Source: CAVVNC01 sp963750015 (GTDB lineage: Bacteria > Desulfobacterota > Syntrophorhabdia > Syntrophorhabdales > WCHB1-27). Taken from it: DNA of 64,000 nucleotides. Below the pieces are notes generated by a model. It was not told the origin of the DNA, searched no databases, and saw nothing but the letters and a program-made list of their open reading frames with translations. Of the stretch, positions 42,589-50,450 are shown in pieces. Where the stretch lies: the NCBI GenBank assembly GCA_963750015.1, contig CAVVPU010000203.1, forward strand, positions 1-64,000. The letters are read 5' to 3'. The translations under genes and the position numbers were made by a program. Each line of letters begins with the position of its first letter. Within the stretch, counting starts at the first letter, position 1.

Positions 42589-43350
42589 CAGCCTGGTCCC
42601 CCCGTGCGCTTCTCTTCATACATCCTGGCCGTATTCCCATAGTTGCGAAGGGCCACGGCCACCTCCTCGAAGGTCGGCTCGGCGCATGATAAGGATATGC
42701 GCTTCTTTCCTATGTCCCTGAGATAATGGGCATCGGAGAAGCTGACCAGGGGAAGGTCCTTGGCTAGGTATGAAGGGAAGCACATTGTCCAGCCGTTTTT
42801 CGCTCCTGATCTCGAGGGCGTCGAAGGGGATCTCCTCGGGCACATAGCCGAGCTGAGTGATGATACCAAAAGTGGAGCTGTCTATGTGGGAAGCGATCGC
42901 AAGGCTGCCATGATTACGGGCCCACGTTGCCGCGTCGTTGATCGAGATGTTGGAGGAGTTGAGGAGAAGCTTGCTCTCGAACCGAACGATCTCGTCGTGT
43001 GCGTCGACCACGACCTGGTCTCCGAAATAGTCGGGATCGTTCTCGATGGGTGGGAGCAAATCGTAGACCATCTTCTGCATCTCCATGGCCGTCTCGTAAT
43101 CGGGGAAGAGCACCAGTACGTGCACTTCTTCGATCGTCTGCAGCTCCATGCCGAGCAAGACCGTCGGTCCGGCCTCCCCGGCCGCGGCCTCGACATAAGG
43201 CCCGTTTTCCACCATGTTGTGATCGGTGATTGCAATCATGTCGAGACCCACCTTTCGAGCCCGTTCCACAATGCCCCTCGGCGACATTTCGAGGCTGGAG
43301 CACGGAGACAGGGTCGAATGAATATGAAAATCACATGAAAACAGGGGCAC
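42588..43350 (-). CDS. PHP-domain phosphoesterase interrupted by one +1 frameshift
   Basis: Metal-dependent phosphoesterase of the PHP family, about 253 residues once the frames are joined. The first frame (GTG at 43350) gives the metal motifs FHIHSTLSPCSS and AITDHNMVENG, and continues to about 42781. The second gives LPLVSFSDAHYLRDIGKKRI with the last metal-site motif and runs to 42588. Skipping one base near 42775-42783 joins them. The sequence there (CTTCCCTTC) includes CCC-T, a known shift-prone type of site. The joined end overlaps the next gene by ATGA. An assembly indel, a mutation or recoding are all possible. Confidence 0.8.
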
Positions 43351-43351
43351 C

Positions 43352-43690
43352 TTAAGCCCTTTTCAGGATGTCATACAACTCGCCCGAAACTTCAAACGCG
43401 GTCAAACCGCTCCGGAGGAGCGCAACTTTTTCCGCCCTCGCCCTTTCGATCAATTCCTTATCGATTTTCAGGTTGCGGGGGGTGATGATGGCGACGATCT
43501 CCTTCAGCTTCGCCACGCCTAGTATATTGATATGGCGCTGAACCGTAATCCAGGCCGAATTTTCGGGCGCGTTGGCAATCACGTCCGAGAGGAGATCCGA
43601 GGTATACCCATGCCTTATCTCTTCGCCGAGACCCACGTCGCCGGTAAGGATCTCGAGATCGAGCACGCTCGCAAGCTCACGAACCGTCAT
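43352..43690 (-). CDS. DRTGG domain protein
   Basis: Stand-alone DRTGG domain of about 112 residues (VRELASVLDLEILTG, then GYTSDLLSDVIANAPENSAWITVQRHINILGVAKL). In larger proteins this domain sits near CBS and phosphotransacetylase parts and may bind an adenine nucleotide. Free copies accompany hydrogenase sensor genes in other anaerobes. I start at the ATG at 43690 after AGGAG; it overlaps the sensor gene by 14 bases. It is a paralogue of the DRTGG gene at 45539-45898. Confidence 0.87.
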   Translation of the reverse strand: MTVRELASVLDLEILTGDVGLGEEIRHGYTSDLLSDVIANAPENSAWITVQRHINILGVAKLKEIVAIITPRNLKIDKELIERARAEKVALLRSGLTAFEVSGELYDILKRA

Positions 43691-45056
43691 TCTCTTCTCC
43701 TGAGTTTTCCCTGATGGTCGCATCCGACTTTTCGTTTGTTGATCCGTTGGCCATGGATTGGGGTAGTTTTCTCGCCAGATCGAGTATCTCCTCGGCGAGG
43801 GTCTTTACCCGCTCCCTGAGCTTTATTACACAATCCGTATCAAAGGCCTGACCTTTGATGATGTCCTCTGCGAGGGCACGGCAATTGGGTGAGCCGCACG
43901 CCCCGCAATCGAGGCCCGGAAGAGTAGCCGTGATGGCATCGAGTCGTTCCATCTTGACCAGAGCCCTCGATACGTCGTCGTCGAGGACCATGATCGGTCG
44001 GGGCATCATGGGCTCGGTCGACCAGAAAGCGTCATTCTCATAAAACCTGCTCAGCTCCTTTTCGTCAAAACAGGCTTCCTGCGTCTTAGACCTGTTCACC
44101 ATGTTCCTCAAGTTGACCCTTCCCACGAAGAGATTCTGAATATTGAGCGGCCCTCCGACGCAGCCACCCGCGCAGGCTTGCACTTCGATGAAGTCCACGT
44201 CCTCGAGCCCCCCGCGCTCTATCTCCTCGAAGATGGTCACCGCGTTCTGGATGCCTCCGGTGGATAATGCAGAAGTTGTGCCGATAGCCCTCGACTCGCC
44301 CGTCAGGTATCCCCAGCCCATACCCATGCTCGTCGCCCTATGGAGTTTCGGGTCGCCTTTTACCTTGCAGAGCTGTTTTATGAGGTCCTTATAGATCACC
44401 GAAGCCCCTATGACCCCATCTACCGCTGATTTCTTCACGTGCAAGGGTTGCCTCATCTCGGTCACCTTTGCAGGACAGGGGGAAATGAAGAATGCACCTA
44501 TCTTCTCATAGGGGATTCCGGTCCGTCTGGCTGCTTCCTCTTTCGCCAACCGGGCTGCCACTTCCATGGGGGTCATGATGGGGGCAACCTGCTCCAGAAG
44601 ACCGGGAAACCTCATCTGCATGAGGCGCAGGATCGCAGGGCAAGCCGAAGAGATGAGGGGCTTCTTGTAGGTGTTTGTCTCAAGGTACTTACGCACCATG
44701 AAGCTCACGACTTCGGCTGCAAGGGCAACCTCGAAGACCTCATCGAAGCCGATACGGATGAAGGCCTCCAGTATTCTTTCGATTTGCTTCTCTTCCCTGA
44801 ACTGGCCGAAGAAAGAGGGCGCAGGGAGCACTATCTTGTGATCGAATTCGGAGAGCTTCTCGAGGGTATCGGTCACGGCGACCTTTGCGTGGTTCGGGCA
44901 GCAACGGATGCACTCTCCGCAGTCGATGCAGCGCTCCTCCATGATCCTCGCCTTGCCCCGGTGCACACGGATGGCCTCGACAGGACACCCCTTGATGCAG
45001 TTTGTGCACCCCTGGCATTTGTCCTTATCGAGTGTGACGGAGTGGAAGAGGTTCAT
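43677..45056 (-). CDS. hydrogenase-like iron-sulfur sensor (group C type [FeFe] protein)
   Basis: Protein of 459 residues. The N-terminal 2[4Fe-4S] ferredoxin domain (CQGCTNCIKGC; CIDCGECIRCC) is followed by an H-cluster-type domain with degenerate loops: SSACPAI, ISPCPAKVTE and VQACAGGCVGG. Next is a four-Cys [4Fe-4S] module (LDCGACGSPNCRALAEDI) and a helical, charged C-terminus without a PAS domain. The free cysteine of TSCCP is missing, as in sensory hydrogenases with very low turnover. Flanking RsbW-like, DRTGG, PHP and GHKL genes point to signalling rather than catalysis. Confidence 0.9.
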   Translation of the reverse strand: MNLFHSVTLDKDKCQGCTNCIKGCPVEAIRVHRGKARIMEERCIDCGECIRCCPNHAKVAVTDTLEKLSEFDHKIVLPAPSFFGQFREEKQIERILEAFIRIGFDEVFEVALAAEVVSFMVRKYLETNTYKKPLISSACPAILRLMQMRFPGLLEQVAPIMTPMEVAARLAKEEAARRTGIPYEKIGAFFISPCPAKVTEMRQPLHVKKSAVDGVIGASVIYKDLIKQLCKVKGDPKLHRATSMGMGWGYLTGESRAIGTTSALSTGGIQNAVTIFEEIERGGLEDVDFIEVQACAGGCVGGPLNIQNLFVGRVNLRNMVNRSKTQEACFDEKELSRFYENDAFWSTEPMMPRPIMVLDDDVSRALVKMERLDAITATLPGLDCGACGSPNCRALAEDIIKGQAFDTDCVIKLRERVKTLAEEILDLARKLPQSMANGSTNEKSDATIRENSGEENDGS

Positions 45057-45062
45057 GACGGG

Positions 45063-45542
45063 TCACTCTTGCCCGCGGCTCACGCCGCCTTTCGGGATGA
45101 GATGTATCTTTGCCTCGAGAACCGTCCCGATACCGGGCTCCGACGTGATCTTCAGCTCGTCGGAGCAACGCTTGATATTCGGTAGCCCCATGCCGGCCCC
45201 AAAACCCATCTCCCTCACTTCATAGGGGGCTGTGGAGTACCCCTCCTGCATCGCCAATTCGATATCGGGGATGCCGGGGCCCACATCCTCCGTAAGGATG
45301 GAAATCTCCTCAGGCACGATAACCAACCTGAGCCGCCCATGATTCGCATGAATTACTACATTCATCGCCGCTTCATAGACTATTATGGCCGTATTCTTTA
45401 CCGCTTCAGCTTTCAATCCAAGTTGCTGCAAAGCCTTCTTCGTCTTGGACGCTGACTCCCCGGCCATGAGGAAGTCTTTTTCGTGTATCGCATATTCGAT
45501 TACCAAGCGAGGTCCACCTCCAACGGCCGAACCCTCCGTCAC
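45063..45542 (-). CDS. RsbW-type anti-sigma factor / serine kinase-like ATPase
   Basis: GHKL ATPase of 159 residues like RsbW/SpoIIAB. The N box is IIVYEAAMNVVIHAN, G1 is EDVGPGIPDIELAM, and the lid and G2 region is GFGAGMGLPNIKRCSDEL. Such kinases phosphorylate STAS anti-anti-sigma proteins in partner switching. No STAS gene is visible in the window. It starts GTG at 45542 within the stop of the DRTGG gene (GTGA), seven bases ahead of the sensor gene. Together these suggest a redox- or H2-responsive switch. Confidence 0.9.
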   Translation of the reverse strand: MTEGSAVGGGPRLVIEYAIHEKDFLMAGESASKTKKALQQLGLKAEAVKNTAIIVYEAAMNVVIHANHGRLRLVIVPEEISILTEDVGPGIPDIELAMQEGYSTAPYEVREMGFGAGMGLPNIKRCSDELKITSEPGIGTVLEAKIHLIPKGGVSRGQE

Positions 45543-45898
45543 TGAAGGGGACCCCGGTCTCCCGCCTCGATCCCATGCTTAAAGAGTAAACCACAGCACT
45601 TGAAGATCAGGTGGTCTGTGGCGAGAAGCGGAATGCGACCGCCGTTTATCGCTTTGATCATCGCAGCGTCGGGTCGTTTTCCACCGGCAAATACGACAGC
45701 CACCGCATCCATCACTTCTGCCGTATGGATGACGTGGGCGTTTGTGAGCGTGGTGATGAGTAAGGTGTAGGAGCCGGCGTGGGCGAGCATTTCGCTGATC
45801 AAATCGCAGGCAAAGCCGGTCTTTACCTCGGAATCCAACAAATGCTCGCCACATAGCACTTCCGCTTCCAGGATGTCCCGGACCTCCCGTAGAGTCAT
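45539..45898 (-). CDS. DRTGG domain protein (first gene of the regulatory block)
   Basis: DRTGG-type protein of about 119 residues. It resembles the second DRTGG protein: LREVRDILEAEVLCGEHLLDS, then GFACDLISEMLAHAG and a hydrophobic strand TLLITTLTNAHVIHTAEVMD. The C-terminal half contains two adjacent cysteines (FKCCGLLFKHG). I use the ATG at 45898 with GGAGGA ten bases before it; longer starts at 45925 or 45916 lack a ribosome site. It opens the long minus-strand operon that ends at 32368. Confidence 0.85.
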   Translation of the reverse strand: MTLREVRDILEAEVLCGEHLLDSEVKTGFACDLISEMLAHAGSYTLLITTLTNAHVIHTAEVMDAVAVVFAGGKRPDAAMIKAINGGRIPLLATDHLIFKCCGLLFKHGIEAGDRGPLQ

Positions 45899-45960
45899 TG
45901 CTTTTCTGTCCTCCATGAAAGGCATCCGGAAATATAACCGTGACTTTGCCCCAAAAATTG

Positions 45961-45974
45961 TTCACTATAGTGAA
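45961..45974. promoter_or_regulatory. 14-bp perfect palindrome upstream of the hydrogenase operon
   Basis: TTCACTATAGTGAA is fully self-complementary and lies 63 bases before the first DRTGG start. With flanks it reads TTGTTCAC-TATA-GTGAAAAT. This is loosely reminiscent of Rex-type operators (TTGT...ACAA ends) but not a good match on the right side. The size and position fit a dimeric repressor site. Confidence 0.5.
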
Positions 45975-46047
45975 AATGCATCAATTCCCGCCGTCTCGAT
46001 AATTTTGGAAAAAGAACCAATGAGGCAGTGACCATCGGCCTGTGTAT

Positions 46048-46081
46048 GATCCAACAAAATTTTGTCGACAAAAATTGGATC
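46048..46081. promoter_or_regulatory. nested inverted repeats in the hydrogenase operon leader
   Basis: An outer repeat GATCCAA (46048-46054) / TTGGATC (46075-46081) encloses a perfect 14-bp palindrome TTTTGTCGACAAAA (46060-46073). Either could be an operator. I see no T-run pattern that would make it a standard terminator. Confidence 0.4.
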
Positions 46082-46157
46082 AACTTCATGGCCGCAATTG
46101 TTCATCATGATACTCTATAAGCGATATAAATATGTAACGTGAAGGAAATCACAATGC

Positions 46158-46186
46158 AGAGTAGCATGTCCCAACTGCAATGTCAA
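46158..46186 (-). promoter_or_regulatory. possible promoter of the minus-strand hydrogenase operon
   Basis: On the minus strand a consensus -35 hexamer TTGACA (46186-46181) is followed after 17 bases by TACTCT (46163-46158), a weak -10. It would give a leader of about 250 bases containing the palindromes described here. The -10 has three of six matches, so this is tentative. The 380-base gap 45899-46281 contains no gene that I can see. Confidence 0.3.
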
Positions 46187-46281
46187 CAAGGATTTCCGAG
46201 AGTTGATCCGGTGGCAGAGGCACAAATTGTGTATCCAGGATTAAACAATAATGCGCGCTGAACGAGGTGGTTCAAGGACGT

Positions 46282-47127
46282 TCAGGGACTATCCGGCTTC
46301 GTATCGAGCATCCCTATTCTTTCTGCTCCCGTATAGACGACCATGCTCCTGTCCCTGAGGAGACCGACGAGGGTGCAGTCGAAGCGCCGGGCGAGGTCAA
46401 CGGCGAGGGTCGTTGCTGCCGACAGGGCGGCTACTATAGGAAAGCGGGCCCTGATTGCTTTCTGGACCATCTCGAAGCTGATTCGGCTGCTCAGCATCAC
46501 GACGCACGAGCTTGTATCGATGTGGTTCAACATGGCATACCCGATCACCTTGTCAAGGGCATTGTGCCGTCCCACGTCCTCACGCACTACGAGGAGCCGC
46601 CCTTTTCCGTCAGAAAGAGCACAGGCGTGCGCCCCCCTCGTCATTCGGGAAAGAGTCTGGTGATCGGACATTTGATACTGGAGCTCTACGATTCGCCCGG
46701 CCTCCACCGTACATCCCGGCTGGAGGCGCGAGAGGCTGACTGATAGGTCTTCAATCGTTTGCACGCCGCAGATTCCACAGCCCGTTATTGACACCCGGCT
46801 TCGGGCCGTACCCCCGGCTCTGTCCATACGGCCGGCCGCAGCCGCACTTATCGAGACGGTCACCACATTCTCCGTGTCCCCCGTCCCATCCTGACAGAAC
46901 CCTATGGTCCCTATCTCATCGAAAGAATCGACGATGCCCTCGGTAAGGCAAAAGCCGGCGACAAGCTCCACTTCATTTCCGGGTGTGCGCATGGTCACCG
47001 CGTAGGGCGCCCCGTTCACGCGGATCTCAAGGGGCTCCTCAGCGATAAGAAAGGCTTCCTTTTCTATTGATACCCGGTCATCTGATTCTGATGCGATTAC
47101 GGGGCGATAGTGCTTCTGGTCGCTCAT
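46282..47127 (-). CDS. fdhD: formate dehydrogenase accessory sulfurtransferase FdhD
   Basis: Sulfur carrier of about 281 residues that sulfurates the Mo/W-bis-MGD cofactor of formate dehydrogenase. The active-site pair is in SITGCGICGVQTIED; other family stretches are NEVELVAGFCLTEGI, VREDVGRHNALDKVIGYAML and MLSSRISFEMVQKA. I start at the ATG at 47127 (MSDQKHY). A GTG at 47166 preceded by AGGA would add 13 residues and overlap the previous gene. Last gene of the formate dehydrogenase operon. Confidence 0.94.
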   Translation of the reverse strand: MSDQKHYRPVIASESDDRVSIEKEAFLIAEEPLEIRVNGAPYAVTMRTPGNEVELVAGFCLTEGIVDSFDEIGTIGFCQDGTGDTENVVTVSISAAAAGRMDRAGGTARSRVSITGCGICGVQTIEDLSVSLSRLQPGCTVEAGRIVELQYQMSDHQTLSRMTRGAHACALSDGKGRLLVVREDVGRHNALDKVIGYAMLNHIDTSSCVVMLSSRISFEMVQKAIRARFPIVAALSAATTLAVDLARRFDCTLVGLLRDRSMVVYTGAERIGMLDTKPDSP

Positions 47128-47153
47128 GGCGCAAAGGGTCCCCTGACTCTCCT

Positions 47154-47633
47154 TTAACCGCCCCACGGCATCCTGTCATAAGCCTCCATGGCTTGGTCAT
47201 GAAGGCTCTTGAAGAGCCTCTCGTGAACACGCTCCCAGTCGGCAAGGGTCTTGAATGCCTTCCTTGCCTCCCCTTCGGCCCTTTCCGCCGCCGCTGAATA
47301 GAACTCGACGAAATCGCGTTCTATAAGATAGGCCATGCGAAGGGCGGGAAGGTCGGCAACCATGGACTCGAGGATTTTCTGGTCGAGGGCTTCCGACGCA
47401 GCTCGCTTCAAGAAGAAGTTATCCGAAAGGTCCTGCTCTTCCGGTTCTGTTTCCGAAGGGAGCCCGTCGAGGAGGCGGGTGATGAATTGGATATGCTTTT
47501 CTTCCTCAGCGGCCAGCTCACGAAAGGCCTGGATTGCCGCCGCGTGGACCATCCTTCCGGCACAGTCCTCGAAGAAGCGTTTGCCTTCCTTTTCCCTTAA
47601 GAGAGCATATCGATAAACTTTTACTACGTCCAT
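47154..47633 (-). CDS. ferritin-like/rubrerythrin-type domain protein
   Basis: Four-helix-bundle protein of about 159 residues. Candidate di-iron ligands are the glutamates in REKEGKRFFED and the ExxH pairs EEEKHIQF and ADWERVHERL. It has no rubredoxin domain. The ATG at 47633 (MDVVKVY) has GGAGGA five bases upstream. Lying between the formate dehydrogenase gene and fdhD, it may protect the enzyme against oxygen or supply iron. That role is inference; the fold call rests on the spaced Glu/His pattern. Confidence 0.82.
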   Translation of the reverse strand: MDVVKVYRYALLREKEGKRFFEDCAGRMVHAAAIQAFRELAAEEEKHIQFITRLLDGLPSETEPEEQDLSDNFFLKRAASEALDQKILESMVADLPALRMAYLIERDFVEFYSAAAERAEGEARKAFKTLADWERVHERLFKSLHDQAMEAYDRMPWGG

Positions 47634-47743
47634 GGACGTCCTCCATCCAGGCTTGCTCTCGCGGACCATCCCCCGGCCTATGATGGCCTTAGGCTTCCTG
47701 AGACCGCCCTCACATTAAAGATAAGGGCTTGTGCCCGGTCCTG

Positions 47744-50440
47744 TCAGGTCACCTTCTCGATATTGACTGCGCAAGCCTTGTACTCGGCGGTCCCGGTTAT
47801 AGGATCGAAGGCGTCGATAGTGAGCCAGTTGGAGTTGCCTTCCTGAAAATGGAAGGACATCCACACCATCCCTTTCGGGACCTCACCGGTGACGCGAGCC
47901 GGTACATGCACTTCACCGCGCCTGGAGTAAACCCTGATCTTTTCGCCATTTGCGATGCCCAGGCGAGCGGCATCCTCCGGGGAGATGTCCGCCTTCTCTT
48001 CCCCATACCGGCTGTTGATCCCCCCCGAGCGGGATGTCTGGGTTGCCGCACAGTATTGATGCAGCCGTCTACCCGTGCTCAGCACGAAGGGGAAAGCCTC
48101 GTCCTCTACCTCGGCAGGTGGCGTCCACTCTACGGGAACGAAGAGACCTTTTCCCCGTGAAAAGTTGCCATGACGATGGAGGACGGCCGTGCCCGGATGG
48201 TCGTGGGTGGGACAGGGCCACTGCAGTCCGTTGCCCTCGATGCGGTCGTAACTGATGCCGCCGAGCATGGGCGTAAGGAAGGCGATTTCTTTATCCCATA
48301 TATCCCTCGCGCTCGCGGATTGCCACTCATGGCCCATACGGCGGGCCACTTCCCTGAAGATCCACCAATTCGGCCGGGCAAGTCCCGGCGGCTCCTTGAT
48401 TTTGCGCACCCTGCTCACGCGCCGTTCGCTGTTCGTGAAAGTACCGTCATCCTCACACCAGGCCGCGGACGGCAGAATGACGTCCGCATATTGGTTGGTC
48501 TCGTTGGGAAAGATATCCTGTCCCACCATGAACTCCACCGATTCGAGACAGTGCTGTACATGACGCAGGTTCGGCTCTGTTTTGGCGGGGTTTTCGCCGA
48601 AACAATAGAAGGCCTTGACAGCGCCCGTGGGCATGCCGTCGAGCATCTGGGGTATGGTGAGGCCGATTTCCCCGGGCAAGCTTGGCACATGCCAGAATTC
48701 GGCGAATTTTTCCCGCGCCGCCTGCACCGTGACCGCCTGGTATCCCGTAAAGACGTTCGGCAGGGCCCCCATATCGCACGCGCCCTGGACGTTGTTCTGA
48801 CCCCTCAGAGGGTTAACGCCCCCGTGCTCCATGCCGATGTTGCCGAGGAGCATCTGAAGGTTCGCAATGGAAACGACGTTGTTCCGGCCCGAGGTATGCT
48901 CGGTGATACCGAGAGTGTAGCAGACCATGCCGGGCTTGATAGCGGCCATCTTTCGGGCGATCTGTCTCATCAAGTTGGCGCTCACTCCGCAAATCTGTGC
49001 TGCCCTTTCCACGGGATACGTCTCTATGACCTCCCTGAGCTGCCCGAAGCCCTCCGTGTGCTCCTCCACGAACCCCTTGTCAAAGAGGTCCTCCTTGAGA
49101 AGGACGTTCATAAGTCCGTTGAGGAACGCCACATCGGTACCGACCTTAATCTGGGCAAAAATGCTCGCATAGTCGCACAGGGCGTGCCTCCTGGGGTCTA
49201 CCACGATCACCTCGGCCCCTTTTCTTACGGCGTTCTTGAGAAAAGTGGCCGCCACGGGATGGGCCTCAGCCATGTTCGTTCCGATGCAGACAAAGAGCTT
49301 CGCGTCAGTAAAACAGCCAAAGGAGTTCGTCATCGCCCCGGAACCGAATGTTGTTGCCAGACCGGCAACGGTAGGGGCGTGTCAGGTACGTGCGCAGTGG
49401 TCGATGTTGTTGGTGCCGATGACTGACCTGAAAAGCTTCTGCATATTGTACGAATCTTCATTGAGGGCCCTCGCACAGCTCACGCCGGCGATCGAGTCCG
49501 GGCCGTAGGTGCGGCCGATCTCGGTCAGGCGCGTCGCGACGAGATCGAGGGCCTCGTCCCACGTCGCTTTTCTGAAGCCGTCCCGCTCCTTTATGAGAGG
49601 CGTGTCAAGGCGGTCTTTATGGTAGATGAAGTCATAGGCGAACCTCCCCTTGACGCAGAGACGCCCCTTGTTCGGTTCACCATCAGTCACGCCGGTTATC
49701 TTGGCGATCCGTTCACCCTTGACATGGAGGAGCTGCTGGCAGCCTACCCCGCAATAAGGACAGGTGGTGCGCACTTTTTTCGTCTCCCACGTCCGTGCGA
49801 GGCCTTTGGCCTTCTTCTCGGTGAGGGCGCCCACCGGACAGGCGTCGATGCACTGGCCGCAATCGACGCACCGGGCAGGATCCTGCACGGGAAACCAGCC
49901 GCCGGCCGACGCAATCTCCTTTCTTTTCCCGAAGGGATAGGGTATGGCGTTGTGCACCTGCACATCGGAGCAGGCGGCGATGCACCGGCCGCAGAGGACA
50001 CACTTCTCGAAATCCCTGATAATAAAGGGGTCTTCAGGAACGGAAGGAAAATTGGCCGGCTCCGCTCTCGAGGCCGCCGATTCGACGCCGTGCCAATATG
50101 CGAGATTTTGAAGCACGCAGTCTCCCGATGCCTCGCAGGAGATGCAGTCGTGCCTTCCGGAGGCGATGAGCATCTCTATGGTCAGGCGCCGGGATTCGAT
50201 GACGCGGTCCGTCTGTGTCTCAACTTTCATGCCCTCTTGTGCTGCCGTACTGCACGCCGGAAGGAGAGTATCCGAACCCTCCACCTCGACGACACAGATG
50301 CGACAGACGTCGCAGTGACCCGCATCCTTCCAGTAGCAGAGGGTGGGGATGTCGATGTCCGCTGCCCTCGCCGCATCTACAATGGTTTCACCGGGCGTGA
50401 AAAAGACCTTCCGTCCGTTTATATACAGGCTAGACTCCAT
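47744..50440 (-). CDS. fdhA: selenocysteine-containing formate dehydrogenase catalytic subunit
   Basis: Mo/W-bis-MGD enzyme of 898 residues. An N-terminal [2Fe-2S] domain (CYWKDAGHCDVCRIC), a [4Fe-4S] site and 2[4Fe-4S] (CVLCGRCIAAC; CVDCGQCIDAC) precede the molybdopterin core with its own [4Fe-4S] site (CPYCGVGC). At 49382-49384 an in-frame TGA interrupts DHCART-HAPTVAG, exactly where formate dehydrogenases carry Sec or Cys; residue 353 is Sec. A SECIS-like hairpin follows at once. The ATG at 50440 has AGGAGG five bases upstream and lies ten bases after the flavoprotein gene. The N-terminal clusters suit an NAD(P)-linked complex. Confidence 0.95.
49353..49384 (-). promoter_or_regulatory. bacterial SECIS element directing selenocysteine insertion
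   Basis: Directly after the TGA (49384-49382) the minus strand folds into GTTGCC (49369-49364), loop GGTCT, and GGCAAC (49358-49353), a perfect six-base-pair apical stem. The loop GGUCU matches the SelB-contacting loop of E. coli fdhF, and the flanking sequence (TGACACG...) is also alike. Distance from UGA to the stem is 12 bases, as expected. Confidence 0.9.
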
Positions 50441-50450
50441 GTATCCTCCT

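Noticed and set aside
46221..46231. CACAAATTGTG as a Rex operator
   Set aside because: The half-sites are in the reverse order to Rex sites (TTGTG...CACAA), and the spacing is too short.
47744..50440. Formate dehydrogenase as a pseudogene split by a stop
   Set aside because: The stop is TGA at the active-site Sec/Cys position and is followed by a SECIS-like hairpin, so selenocysteine explains it fully.
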